A DNA stretch of 64,000 nucleotides, taken from assembly GCF_023155275.1 (NCBI RefSeq), contig NZ_JALMUV010000036.1, positions 1-64,000 on the forward strand. The letters are read 5' to 3'. Position numbers and translations under genes: made by a program. Numbering within the stretch: the stretch's first letter is position 1; the number at the start of each line of letters is the position of its first letter. Source of the stretch: Streptomyces rhizoryzae. Lineage in GTDB: Bacteria; Actinomycetota; Actinomycetes; Streptomycetales; Streptomycetaceae. This document shows, piece by piece, positions 44,289 to 52,849 of this stretch. Under the pieces are notes generated by a model. The model did not search any database. It had not been told where the DNA came from and saw only the letters and a list, made by a program, of their open reading frames with translations.

Positions 44289-45880
44289 CCGCCGTCCCCG
44301 GTGGCGACCCCGCGCTGATCCGCGCCGTATGCCTCTTCGGCCCGCTCCTGGCCACCGGTGCCGCGGCGCTCCGGCGGCCCCCGGACCGGCGCACGCTCGC
44401 CGCCGCGCTCCTGGCGGCCTCCTGGAACGCGGTCTGGCTGCCCGCCGTGAACCTCCTCGCCCTCGCCCGCGGCTGGTGGACCTTCCACGCCGACGGCGGC
44501 ACCGCCGCCGGGCTCCCGGTGGACCTGCTGCTGGGCTGGGTGCTGCTGTGGGGCGCGCTGCCCGTCCTGGCCGGCGCGGACCGGATCGGGCTGCCGCTGC
44601 TCGCCGCGGCGCTGGCGTGGTGCGATCTGGCGGCCATGCCGCTGGCCGCCCCGGTCGTCCGGCTCGGCGGCGGCTGGCTCGCCGGGGAGGCGGCCGCGGT
44701 GGCGCTGGCGCTCGTCCCCGGGCTGCTGCTCGCCCGCTGGACGGTGCGCGGCCGCCGCCTGGCCCTGCGCGCGGGCGCCCAACTGCTGCTCAGCGGTGCG
44801 CTGATGCTCGCCCTGCCGCTCGCGCTGGTCCGGCCCGCGCTGCCCGGCGGCCGGGTCGGCTGGACCGTCACCGCCCAGCTCCTGGCCGTACCGCTGCTCC
44901 TCGGGGCGGTCGCCGTCCGGGAGTTCGTCCAGCGCGGCGGCGGCACCCCGCTGCCCTACGACCCGCCGCGCCGGCTCGTCACCAGCGGCCCGTACGCCTA
45001 CGTCCGCAACCCCATGCAGCTCTCGCTCGTCCTCTCCCACCTCCTTCTGGGAGTGCTGGCGCGGGACGTGCGGCTGCTCGCGGCGGCCGCCACGGCGTTC
45101 GCGTACGGCGCCGGGCTCGCCGCCTGGCACGAGGGCGGCCGGATGCGGGCGAGCCACGGGGCGCCCTGGACCGCCTACCGGGCCGCCGTGCCCGCCTGGC
45201 TGCCCCGGTTCCGGCCCTGGAGCGGCAGCGCCGGGGCCCGGCTGTACGTCGCGGAGAGCTGCGGGCCGTGCAGCCGGTTCGGGCGCTGGGTGGCGCGGCG
45301 GCGGCCGGTGGCGCTGGTCCTCGTCCCGGCCGAGCGGCACCCCCGGCCGCTGCGCCGGATGACCTACGAGACCGACGACGGCGCCGTCCGGGCCGAGGGC
45401 GTCGCCGCGCTCGGCCGGCTGCTCGGCCACCTGCACCTGGGCTGGGCGGTACTGGGCTGGCTGCTGGCGATCCCGGGCCTGCGGTGGTTCGTCCAGCTCT
45501 GCACCGACGCCCTCGGGGCGGGCCCGCGCGACCTCCCGCAACGGGCGCACCCGGCCTCCGGAGGCTGGGCGCCCGCGTCCGGAGTGCTGTCCCCCGCGCG
45601 TCGCCGGGCGGAGAGGCGGCCCGGGCGGCGGGCCGCTGGCGGCCCGGAAGGTGCGCGCTACGCTCGTTCTGTAGGGGTACGTCCCGATCGTGCGGAGGCG
45701 GGCATGAGCCAGTACGACGAGTACACGACCCCGTCCCAGGCCGAGGGCGAGCGGCTGGACGAGGACCGGGATCCGGCCGAGCAGCGGCACCCCGAGACGA
45801 TGCGCACCCAGCCGTCCCAGGCGGAGGGCGAGCGGCTGCCGGAGGACGACGAGGGGAACGCCGCCCCGCGGAAGACCTGA
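44285..45880 (+). CDS. ICMT/PEMT-type membrane methyltransferase fused to CGPC-motif domain; no stop before 45880
   Basis: Reading from GTG 44285, which overlaps the previous stop. About six hydrophobic segments come first. Residues 224-316 (LPYDPPRRLV, GPYAYVRNPMQ at 235-245, W281HEGGRMR) form an isoprenylcysteine or phospholipid methyltransferase domain. Residues 319-418 start LYVAESCGPCSRFGRWV and resemble the DUF393/DCC thioredoxin-like family, with Cys326 and Cys329. From about 419 the translation looks non-coding (Arg/Gly/Pro-rich, atypical third positions) and runs without a stop into the small gene at 45704. Either the stop was lost, or a frameshift is present, or the true protein is 531 aa. 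Confidence 0.65.
   Translation: MTAVPGGDPALIRAVCLFGPLLATGAAALRRPPDRRTLAAALLAASWNAVWLPAVNLLALARGWWTFHADGGTAAGLPVDLLLGWVLLWGALPVLAGADRIGLPLLAAALAWCDLAAMPLAAPVVRLGGGWLAGEAAAVALALVPGLLLARWTVRGRRLALRAGAQLLLSGALMLALPLALVRPALPGGRVGWTVTAQLLAVPLLLGAVAVREFVQRGGGTPLPYDPPRRLVTSGPYAYVRNPMQLSLVLSHLLLGVLARDVRLLAAAATAFAYGAGLAAWHEGGRMRASHGAPWTAYRAAVPAWLPRFRPWSGSAGARLYVAESCGPCSRFGRWVARRRPVALVLVPAERHPRPLRRMTYETDDGAVRAEGVAALGRLLGHLHLGWAVLGWLLAIPGLRWFVQLCTDALGAGPRDLPQRAHPASGGWAPASGVLSPARRRAERRPGRRAAGGPEGARYARSVGVRPDRAEAGMSQYDEYTTPSQAEGERLDEDRDPAEQRHPETMRTQPSQAEGERLPEDDEGNAAPRKT
45704..45880 (+). CDS. 58-aa hydrophilic protein with duplicated PSQAEGERL motif
   Basis: ATG 45704 follows GTGCGGAGG with correct spacing, and TACGCT at 45659-45664 could be its own -10 element. 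The product is highly charged and lacks hydrophobic residues. TTPSQAEGERLDED and TQPSQAEGERLPED are two copies of one motif, so it is probably disordered. It lies in the same frame as the upstream methyltransferase. I recognise no function; such repeats occur in small conserved streptomycete proteins. Confidence 0.7.
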   Translation: MSQYDEYTTPSQAEGERLDEDRDPAEQRHPETMRTQPSQAEGERLPEDDEGNAAPRKT

Positions 45881-45981
45881 TTCCACCGGGGCCCGGCGCC
45901 CCGCCGGCCGCCCGGGGCCCGGCATTCCGCCTGGAGGAACCCACAACCAGGACCGGGGCGCTGGCCTGCGCAAACCGCCAG

Positions 45982-45987
45982 TAGACT
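45982..45987 (+). promoter_or_regulatory. -10 element for a leaderless purB transcript
   Basis: TAGACT ends 8 nt before the GTG start of purB and no ribosome binding site is visible, so transcription probably begins at the start codon. Confidence 0.55.
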
Positions 45988-45995
45988 CTGACCAC

Positions 45996-47438
45996 GTGAC
46001 TGCTGTGTCTGCGAAGCCTCGCATCCCCAATGTCCTGGCCGGCCGCTACGCCTCCGCGGAGCTGGCCGTGCTGTGGTCCCCCGAGTACAAGGTCAAGCTG
46101 GAGCGGAAGCTGTGGCTGGCGGTGCTGCGCGCCCAGAAGGACCTGGGGGTGGAGGTCCCCGAGCAGGCGCTCGCCGACTACGAGCGGGTGCTGGAGACCG
46201 TCGACCTGGCGTCGATCGCCGAGCGCGAGAAGGTCACCCGGCACGACGTCAAGGCGCGGATCGAGGAGTTCAACGCGCTGGCCGGGCACGAGCAGATCCA
46301 CAAGGGCATGACCTCCCGCGATCTGACCGAGAACGTCGAGCAGCTCCAGGTGCGGCTGTCGCTGGAACTGGTGCGGGACCGCACGGTCGCGGTGCTGGCC
46401 CGCCTCGGTTCGCTGGCCGCCCAGCACTCCGAGCTGGTCATGGCCGGCCGCTCCCACAACGTCGCCGCCCAGGCCACCACCCTGGGCAAGCGCTTCGCGA
46501 CCGCCGCCGACGAACTGCTGGTCGCCTTCGCGCGGGTCGAGGAGCTGCTCTCGCGCTACCCGCTGCGCGGGATCAAGGGCCCGGTCGGCACCGCCCAGGA
46601 CATGCTCGACCTGCTCGGCGGGGACGCGGCCAAGCTCACCGAGCTGGAGCAGCGGGTCGCCGCACACCTCGGCTTCGGCCAGGCGTTCACCTCCGTCGGC
46701 CAGGTCTACCCGCGGTCGCTGGACTACGAGGTGGTCACCGCGCTGGTGCAGCTGGCGGCCGCGCCGTCGTCGCTGGCCAAGACGATCCGGCTGATGGCCG
46801 GGCACGAGCTGGTCACCGAGGGCTTCAAGCCCGGCCAGGTCGGCTCCTCGGCGATGCCGCACAAGATGAACACCCGCTCCTGCGAGCGCGTCAACGGCCT
46901 GATGGTCATCCTGCGCGGTTACGCCTCGATGGCCGGTGAGCTGGCCGGCGACCAGTGGAACGAGGGCGATGTGTCGTGCTCGGTGGTCCGCCGGGTCGCG
47001 CTGCCGGACTCCTTCTTCGCGCTGGACGGCCTGCTGGAGACCTTCCTGACGGTGCTCGACGAGTTCGGCGCGTTCCCCGCCGTGGTCGCCCGCGAGCTGG
47101 ACCGCTACCTGCCGTTCCTGGCCACCACCAAGGTGCTGATGGGCGCCGTCCGCGCCGGCGTGGGCCGCGAGGAGGCGCACGAGGCCATCAAGGAGAACGC
47201 GGTCGCCTCGGCGCTGGCCATGCGGGAGCAGGGCGTGGACCGCAACGAGCTGCTGGACAAGCTCGCCGCGGACTCCCGGATCCCGCTGGACGCGGCGCAG
47301 CTGGCGACCCTGATGGCGGACAAGCTGTCCTTCACCGGCGCGGCCGGCGACCAGGTGGCCGCGGTGGTCGCCCGCATCGAGGAGATCGCCGCGCGGCATC
47401 CGGAGGCCGCCGCCTACGCCCCCGGCGCGATCCTCTAG
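45996..47438 (+). CDS. purB: Adenylosuccinate lyase
   Basis: This 480-aa lyase acts twice in purine synthesis, on SAICAR and on adenylosuccinate, releasing fumarate. The fumarase-superfamily signature GSSAMPHKMN spans 283-292 and holds the flexible catalytic loop. MTSRDLTENVEQ (105-116) and AGRSHNVAAQ (150-159) are the other conserved blocks. The GTG start and absence of a ribosome binding site suggest a leaderless mRNA. mug follows after 13 nt. Confidence 0.96.
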   Translation: MTAVSAKPRIPNVLAGRYASAELAVLWSPEYKVKLERKLWLAVLRAQKDLGVEVPEQALADYERVLETVDLASIAEREKVTRHDVKARIEEFNALAGHEQIHKGMTSRDLTENVEQLQVRLSLELVRDRTVAVLARLGSLAAQHSELVMAGRSHNVAAQATTLGKRFATAADELLVAFARVEELLSRYPLRGIKGPVGTAQDMLDLLGGDAAKLTELEQRVAAHLGFGQAFTSVGQVYPRSLDYEVVTALVQLAAAPSSLAKTIRLMAGHELVTEGFKPGQVGSSAMPHKMNTRSCERVNGLMVILRGYASMAGELAGDQWNEGDVSCSVVRRVALPDSFFALDGLLETFLTVLDEFGAFPAVVARELDRYLPFLATTKVLMGAVRAGVGREEAHEAIKENAVASALAMREQGVDRNELLDKLAADSRIPLDAAQLATLMADKLSFTGAAGDQVAAVVARIEEIAARHPEAAAYAPGAIL

Positions 47439-47451
47439 AGCCGGAACCGGT

Positions 47452-48021
47452 ATGCGCTTCACCCCTGAGGAACTGGAGGCCGCCCGCGACCGCGTCGTCC
47501 CCGACGTCATCGCGGGCGGGCTGCGGGTGCTGTTCTGCGGCATCAACCCCGGGCTGATGTCGGCGGCCACCGGGCACCACTTCGCCCGCCCCGGCAACCG
47601 CTTCTGGCCCGTGCTGCACGCCGCCGGCTTCACCCCCCGGCGCTTCCGCCCCGCCGAGCAGGCCGAACTCCTCGACCACGGGCTGGGCATCACCAACGTC
47701 GTGGCCCGGCCGACCGCCCGGGCCGACGAGCTGACCGCGGAGGAGTTCCGCGAGGGCGGGCGGATACTGGCCGAGAAGGTGGCGCGGCTGCGGCCGCGCT
47801 GGCTCGCGGTCGCCGGCGTCACCGCCTACCGCGTCGCGTTCGGCGACAAGCACGCCGCGATCGGCCCCCAGGAACGCGCCCTGGGCGGCACCCGCATCTG
47901 GGCCCTGCCCAACCCCAGCGGGCTGAACGCCCATTGGTCGCTCACCACGATGGCCGAGGAGTACGGGCGGCTGCGGACGGCGGCCTTCGCGGAGGACGGA
48001 GGTCCGTCCGGCGGGGCCTGA
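47452..48021 (+). CDS. mug: G/U mismatch-specific DNA glycosylase
   Basis: A 189-aa base-excision-repair enzyme that removes uracil or ethenocytosine opposite guanine. GINPGLMSAATGHHFARPGN is the active-site motif (NPG in place of the Asp-containing UDG motif), and LPNPSGLNAHW is the second, with the intercalating NPSGLN loop. It follows purB closely and is probably co-transcribed. Confidence 0.94.
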   Translation: MRFTPEELEAARDRVVPDVIAGGLRVLFCGINPGLMSAATGHHFARPGNRFWPVLHAAGFTPRRFRPAEQAELLDHGLGITNVVARPTARADELTAEEFREGGRILAEKVARLRPRWLAVAGVTAYRVAFGDKHAAIGPQERALGGTRIWALPNPSGLNAHWSLTTMAEEYGRLRTAAFAEDGGPSGGA

Positions 48022-48025
48022 TCAC

Positions 48026-48691
48026 CTACGGGGCGGATATCCGGCCGCCGGGCGGCGCCGCCGCCACGGCCGCCACCACCTGGCACGGCCGGTCCGTACC
48101 GCCCGGGTCCGCGCCGGCCCGGTCCGCGCCGAGGGCGATCCACCGGCCGGTGCCGTCCCGCCAGGCGTACACCCGCGGCGCCAGCGCGCTCAGCACGTCC
48201 AGCGGCGGCGCCACCGGCAGGCCCATCGCGCCGCGCTCCAGCGCCTCCGCGAGGTCGTGGACGACCGGCTCGCCCCACCGCACGGACAGCAGGGCGGCCA
48301 GCGCGGCCAGTTGCGCCACGCACTCCTCGCGGGCCGCCGCGACGTCCGCCGGGTCGGCGTCCCACAGCGCCCCGCTCGTCCACACCGGGGCGACGTGGAA
48401 GCCGGGTCCGCTCTCGCCGTCCGCCGTCCGCTCCCGCCGGGCCGGGAAGCCCCGGGCGCGTAACGCGTCGAGCGCGGCGAGAGCGGCGGGCGGCCCACCG
48501 CGCGGCCCGGGCAGCGCCGGGGCCGGACGCGGCGGGGGCGTCCTCCCGCCCGGCCGCGGGCCGGAGCCGGACGCCGGGGCGGGAACGGCTGCGGAGCGGG
48601 GTGCAGATGCGGATGCCGCTCCGGCTTCGGACGCCGCTTCGGCTGCGGATCCCGTTCCGGATCCGGGCTGGGGTTCGGGTTTCGTCGTCAT
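48026..48691 (-). CDS. Conserved-looking protein of unknown function
   Basis: A 221-aa cytoplasmic protein. Residues 1-65 are a low-complexity Ala/Ser/Pro/Gly-rich region. From about 70 a globular part follows (LAALDALRARGFPARRERTA, GFHVAPVWTSGALWDADPADV, VVHDLAEALERGAMGL, YAWRDGTGRWIALGADRA). The pattern of a Trp/His strand followed by helices is regular, but I do not recognise a family. It is 4 nt from the convergent mug gene and divergent from the ROK regulator. Confidence 0.65.
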   Translation of the reverse strand: MTTKPEPQPGSGTGSAAEAASEAGAASASAPRSAAVPAPASGSGPRPGGRTPPPRPAPALPGPRGGPPAALAALDALRARGFPARRERTADGESGPGFHVAPVWTSGALWDADPADVAAAREECVAQLAALAALLSVRWGEPVVHDLAEALERGAMGLPVAPPLDVLSALAPRVYAWRDGTGRWIALGADRAGADPGGTDRPCQVVAAVAAAPPGGRISAP

Positions 48692-48874
48692 ACCGTCAGT
48701 AAACCGCCGGGGTCTGACACTTGGCCGTCCGCACCCGCCTGCCGGCCGGCCGTACGGTCGGCGCCGGCCGCCGCGGGGCCCGCCGCCCGGTCCGCCGCGC
48801 ACCCCGCACGGGGCTCGCCGCACACCCGCTGACCGGCTACGATCCGCCAGACAGGCGAGGCGAGGAGACGGACG

Positions 48875-50032
48875 TTGGGTCGGCTCACCGGCGGGGACCC
48901 CTCCCTGCTGCGACGGATCAACTCCGCGGTGGTGCTGCACGCGCTGCGCGCCGCGGACTCCCCCACGCTCACCGATCTCGTCCAGGTGACCGGTCTGTCC
49001 CGGCCGACGGTCGAGGGCGTGATCGAGGGGCTCGTCGAGACCGGGCTGGTGGCCGAGGCGGCCGCCGAGGAGGGCGAGACCCGGCGCCAGGGGCGGCCGG
49101 CCCGCCGGTTCCGCTTCCGCACCGAGGCCGGGCACCTGCTGGGCATCGAGATCGGCCCGCACCGGGTCGCGGCGCTGCTCTCCGACCTCAGCGGCCAGGT
49201 GCTGGACGCGGCGCAGCGCACCGTGGCGGAGACCGCGCCGGCCGACGAACGGCTGGACCGGGTACGGGCGTTGGTGGGCGATCTGCTGCGCCGCGCGGGG
49301 GTGGCCCGCGGTTCGCTGCGCGCGGTCGGGGTGGCCGGCCCGGGCATCGTCGAGGCGGACGGCACCGTGCGGCTGAGCACCGCGCTGCCCGGCTGGACGG
49401 GGCTGCCGCTGGGCGAGCGGCTGCGGCGGTCGTTCCGCTGCCCGGTGCTGGTGGAGAACGACGCCAACGCCGCGGCGGTGGCCGAGCACTGGCAGGGCGC
49501 GGCGACCGGTTCCGGCGATGTGGTGTTCGTCCTCGCGGGCCTGAGTCCGGGGGCCGGGGCGCTGATCGGGGGGCGGCTGCACCGCGGGTTCGGGGGCGCG
49601 GCGGGCGAGATCGGGGCGCTGCACCTGCTGGGCCGGGAGGCGACCCCGGAGACGCTGCTGTCGACGACCGGGGAACCGCTGCACCCGCTGGACGAGGCGC
49701 AGGTCGCGGCGGTGTTCGCGGCGGCCCGGGACGGGGACGGGCAGGCGCGGGAGGCGGTGGACCGCTTCATCCGGCGGCTGGTGCACGACGTCGCGGCCCT
49801 GGTGCTGGCGCTCGACCCGGAGCTGGTGGTGGTCGGCGGCTGGGCCTCCGGGCTGGCGGGCGTCCTGCCGCCGCTGCGCCGGGAACTGGCGCGCTACTGC
49901 CTGCGGCCGCCGGAGGTCGTGCTGTCGGAGCTGGGGGAGGCGGCGATCGCCACCGGGGCGCTGCGACTGGCCCTGGACCACGTGGAGGGCGAACTGTTCG
50001 CCGTGGAGGGCACGGTGACGGGGCGGCGGTGA
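48875..50032 (+). CDS. ROK-family transcriptional regulator
   Basis: A 385-aa sugar-responsive repressor type (NagC/XylR-like). Residues 10-70 are the winged HTH (LVQVTGLSRPTVEGVIEGLVE). The ROK ATPase-like domain has VGVAGPGIVEADG, VENDANAAAVAEHW and PGAGALIGGRLHRGFGGAAGEIG, but the zinc-binding CxCGxxGC motif is not visible. The TTG start at 48875 follows GAGGAG. No sugar transporter is adjacent, so the target is unknown. Confidence 0.88.
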   Translation: MGRLTGGDPSLLRRINSAVVLHALRAADSPTLTDLVQVTGLSRPTVEGVIEGLVETGLVAEAAAEEGETRRQGRPARRFRFRTEAGHLLGIEIGPHRVAALLSDLSGQVLDAAQRTVAETAPADERLDRVRALVGDLLRRAGVARGSLRAVGVAGPGIVEADGTVRLSTALPGWTGLPLGERLRRSFRCPVLVENDANAAAVAEHWQGAATGSGDVVFVLAGLSPGAGALIGGRLHRGFGGAAGEIGALHLLGREATPETLLSTTGEPLHPLDEAQVAAVFAAARDGDGQAREAVDRFIRRLVHDVAALVLALDPELVVVGGWASGLAGVLPPLRRELARYCLRPPEVVLSELGEAAIATGALRLALDHVEGELFAVEGTVTGRR

Positions 50033-50109
50033 GCGGCCGCGCCGCCGCGGGGGCCGTTGACGAGCACCGCCCGCCTCGGCCCCGCCGCCCCCGCGCCAGG
50101 ACCTGTCTG

Positions 50110-50214
50110 ATGATTGATCTTGTGGTGGGTCGTGGTGAGCTGGCGGATGTGACGTGGGAGCGGGTAGCACCGCTGCTGCCGGGTGTTGACGGGCGGGGTC
50201 GTCCGTGGTCCTAG
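50110..50214 (+). pseudogene. Transposase N-terminal fragment
   Basis: An ATG overlapping the terminal repeat starts MIDLVVGRGELADVTWERV, followed by PLLPGVDGRGRPW. This is the typical first segment of IS5-family transposases. It is cut after about 33 codons at the junction with the peptidase gene, where a TAG stop follows. Confidence 0.7.
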
Positions 50215-51353
50215 CGGTTCTCGCACAGGGCCGTCGTCAGGACCTTGTCCATCTGCGCGCTGGGTACGTTGGTCGCGAGATACGCATTGGTCACCACGGA
50301 CACGTGGCGGCCATCTGCGGTGACCATCGTCTGGGTGTGGTAGCCGGGCACCATGCCGTTGTGACCCCATGCCGAGCCGCCGCAGGGCAGGTCGCGCCTG
50401 ATCAGCCCGAGCCCGTACCCGCCTCCCACGCCCTCGGCGCCCGCGGTCTTCTCCATCTCGGCCAGGGCGGCCGGAGAGACGACTTTGCCGCCGATCAACG
50501 CCCGGTAGAACTTCGTGAGGTCCTCTTCCGTCGAGATCATTGCTCCGGCGCTGCTGAAGAGGGACGGGTCGTAGTCGACGACCCGGGACCAGAAGTAGTA
50601 CCCGCCGATCCGCACTCCGTGGTACCCGCGTACGGACGGGGTGGGCAGGGAGTGATCGCCGGGGGCCGGGAAAATGGTCTGGGTCAGGCCGAGCGGCGTG
50701 CTGATCCGGTTCGTGACGGCCTTGTACACCGGCATCCCGGTGGCCTTCTCGACGAGCATGCCGAGAATCAGGTAGTTGGTGTTGGAGTACAGGAACGCGG
50801 TGCCGGGCGCGGAGGCCGGGGCGCGCTTCAGGCCCTCTCGGACCAGCGCCTCGAGGGAGTACGAGCCGTCCGGATTACTGGCGGGCGGCGCGGATAACGG
50901 CTCGTAGACCGCAATCCCGCTGGTCTGGTGGAGCAGGTGCCGCACCGTGATGGCGTTGCCGTCGTAGCCGTTGCCGTCGACGACGCCGGGCAGGTACTTC
51001 TCGATCGACGCGTCCAGCGAGACCTTGCCCTCGTCGACGAGTTGCAGGACCGTGGCCGCGGTGAAGGTTTTGGTCTGGCTGCCGATCCGGTAGTGCTCGT
51101 TCGGCTGGATCGGGGCGTTGGTGTTGATGGTGCCGGTACCGGCGGAGAGGCTCCAGGAGTTCGTGGCGTCCCCCGCGTAGACGCCGGCGCCCGGGCCCGC
51201 GGCCGACTGGAACGCCTTGAGCGCCGCCAGCGTGTCGGCATGGGCATCGGAGGCTGCGGGCGCGGCCTGCGCCGCCGGAGGGAGCACGAGCAGCAGCGCA
51301 CACGCCGCGCCGAGTGTGGCAGCCAGTCTTGCCCGGCCTAACTTCCTTGCCAT
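50211..51353 (-). CDS. R61-like D-alanyl-D-alanine carboxypeptidase / serine hydrolase
   Basis: A 380-aa exported beta-lactamase-fold enzyme. The signal peptide is 1-30 (ending AAQAAPA). Ser92 and Lys95 in GSQTKTF form SxxK, Tyr189-Ser-Asn191 is YxN, and His331-Asn-Gly is the HxG triad. The order and spacing closely follow the Streptomyces R61 DD-peptidase. It would trim D-Ala from peptidoglycan stems. A strong AAGGAGGAG lies before the ATG. It sits inside an IS remnant on the opposite strand to the transposase. Confidence 0.92.
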   Translation of the reverse strand: MARKLGRARLAATLGAACALLLVLPPAAQAAPAASDAHADTLAALKAFQSAAGPGAGVYAGDATNSWSLSAGTGTINTNAPIQPNEHYRIGSQTKTFTAATVLQLVDEGKVSLDASIEKYLPGVVDGNGYDGNAITVRHLLHQTSGIAVYEPLSAPPASNPDGSYSLEALVREGLKRAPASAPGTAFLYSNTNYLILGMLVEKATGMPVYKAVTNRISTPLGLTQTIFPAPGDHSLPTPSVRGYHGVRIGGYYFWSRVVDYDPSLFSSAGAMISTEEDLTKFYRALIGGKVVSPAALAEMEKTAGAEGVGGGYGLGLIRRDLPCGGSAWGHNGMVPGYHTQTMVTADGRHVSVVTNAYLATNVPSAQMDKVLTTALCENR

Positions 51354-51509
51354 GTCTCCTCCTTGAGACCATCAAGCGAGACGAACGATCCGCATCGTAG
51401 TCATGATGCGCAGGACTGGGCACCCGGAACGCTCCAGATCGACGGCCAGCCGGCCCCGACGGCACGGCGGCCCGCCCCCTCCCCTCTTCCGCCCCGCACC
51501 CGGCCCGAC

Positions 51510-51584
51510 ATGTCCCTGGCCGACACGGCGTACTCCTCCCACACCAACCGCGCTCACCTGCGGCGACGCGGGGTGGGGCCGTGA
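51510..51584 (+). pseudogene. Transposase middle fragment
   Basis: MSLADTAYSSHTNRAHLRRR is the usual segment near the third catalytic region of IS5-family transposases (normally ADKAYSS...RRRGI). A stop follows after GVGP. It is separated from the C-terminal fragment by a GGDEF piece. Confidence 0.6.
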
Positions 51585-51600
51585 TCCCCCTCCACGTCAC

Positions 51601-51702
51601 AAGGCCCAGGGCGTCGTCGCCGCGGCGGAGGGTCTGCCGGGCCTTGGCGAGGTAGGCGTCGCGCCGCAGAAGCCCGGTCAGCGGGTCCTTGCGGGCGGCG
51701 AC
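51601..51702 (-). pseudogene. GGDEF (diguanylate cyclase) domain fragment
   Basis: The minus strand reads VAARKDPLTGLLRRDAYLAK followed by ARQTLRRGDDALGL, which is the typical N-terminal helix of a GGDEF domain. Only 34 codons are present, without the GG(D/E)EF active site. It is bracketed by an 11-nt direct repeat (TCACAAGGCCC at 51597-51607 and 51800-51810). Confidence 0.55.
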
Positions 51703-51782
51703 CAGGCGGCCAGCAGGTGCACGGCCGGGGAGCTTTGCAGCTGGTGGGAGTGGCCGGGGTACCGTCGTGGCGTTCCGGTACG

Positions 51783-51968
51783 GCCTCCGACCGAGAGCTT
51801 CACAAGGCCCGCAATGTGGTCGAACGCGGTTTCAATCGCCTCGAGCAGTTCCGCGCGATCGCCACCCGCTTCGGCAAACTGGCCACCCGCCACAAGGCCC
51901 GACTCCACCTCGCGGCACTCATCCTCTGGCTCCGCGAACCCACCCGAGATCGTTTGTCAGACAGGTCC
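51783..51968 (+). pseudogene. Transposase C-terminal fragment
   Basis: DRELHKARNVVERGFNRLEQ followed by FRAIATRFGKLATRHKARLH and LAALILWLREP is the IS5-family C-terminal pattern with the catalytic Glu region (NVVER). It lacks its upstream part in frame and runs into the right terminal repeat. Confidence 0.7.
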
Positions 51969-52057
51969 CGGGGTGGCCCCGCGCCGGACGGCGGCGGGCC
52001 CGCACCGGGGCGTCCGGTGCGGGCCCGTACCGCCGAGGCGGGCGGCGAGCGGGGCGG

Positions 52058-52804
52058 TCAGCCGGTGAGTACCGGCTCCGCCGCGCGCTCCCCGAAGGTG
52101 AGGCGGCAGGTGTCGGCCCGGTAGGTGGAGACCGCGACGGCGGTGGGCCGGCCGCCGGACACATAGCGGGTGGTGACGACGAGGACGGGCGCGCCGGGCA
52201 GCCGGTCCAGCTGTTTGGCGTCCTCGGCGCTGGCCGAGCCCAGTTCGACGGTGCGGTCCTGGCCGTCCAGGTCGAGGGCCTGGAGGGCGTGCAGGACCGC
52301 GCGGGCGCGCGCGGCGGGGTCGGGGCCGGCCGGGTCGGCGCAGCCGGGGAGCGCGTCGGTGCGGACGTAGAGGAGTTCGGCGGCGACCGGGCGGCCCGCC
52401 GAGACCCGGCTGCGGCGCACGACGTGCACCGGCTCACCGGGGGCGCGCTCCAGCAGGCGGGCCACCGGGGCCGGCACGGTGGCGGCCTCCTCGGCGGCGA
52501 CCGGCTGCCAGTCGTCACCGGTGGCGCCGGGCCAGGTGTGCCGGGCGGGATCGACGGCGACGCCGACCCGGGGCGGCGCGACGGTGGTGCCGACACCGCG
52601 GCGGCGCTGGAGCCGGCCTTCCAGTTCGAGCTGTTCCAGCGCCTGGCGGAGGGTGGCCCGGGCGACGCCGAACCGGGCCGCCAGGTCCCGCTCGTTGGGC
52701 AGGATCTCGCCGACCGAGAACTCCGTGTCCAGCGCGTCGCTGAGCACGGTCTTGAGATGCCAGTACTTGGGCTCCGGAGCCGTTTCGAGCTGCGTGGTCC
52801 CCAC
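52058..52804 (-). CDS. GntR-family regulator with UTRA domain
   Basis: A 248-aa HutC-type repressor. Residues 10-70 (LPNERDLAARFGVARATLRQALEQLELEGRLQRRRGVGTTV) are the winged HTH; the UTRA effector domain follows, with LLYVRTDALPG and VVTTRYVSGGRP. The GTG start at 52804 is the best fit, though its ribosome binding site is weak. An AT-rich palindrome lies about 46 nt upstream. It is divergent from the racemase-like gene, which is a plausible target. Confidence 0.85.
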   Translation of the reverse strand: MGTTQLETAPEPKYWHLKTVLSDALDTEFSVGEILPNERDLAARFGVARATLRQALEQLELEGRLQRRRGVGTTVAPPRVGVAVDPARHTWPGATGDDWQPVAAEEAATVPAPVARLLERAPGEPVHVVRRSRVSAGRPVAAELLYVRTDALPGCADPAGPDPAARARAVLHALQALDLDGQDRTVELGSASAEDAKQLDRLPGAPVLVVTTRYVSGGRPTAVAVSTYRADTCRLTFGERAAEPVLTG

Positions 52805-52849
52805 CCCCAAGGACGCGGGCCCGCCCCCGGGCCCGAATAATGAGCGGTT

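Larger units (their letters stand above)
50099..51968. mobile_element. Decayed IS5-like element with inserted cargo
   Basis: Perfect 12-bp terminal inverted repeats (GGACCTGTCTGA at 50099-50110 and its complement at 51957-51968) bound the element; GATCT also matches 16 nt in from each end. Inside are three plus-strand fragments of one DDE transposase separated by a minus-strand peptidase gene and a GGDEF fragment. I see no target-site duplication next to the repeats. Base use of the cargo is less GC-biased than the flanking genes, as judged by eye. Confidence 0.65.

Noticed and set aside
50090..51975. Target-site duplication flanking the IS ends
   Set aside because: The bases next to the two 12-bp ends (CCA and CGG) do not match as a duplication.
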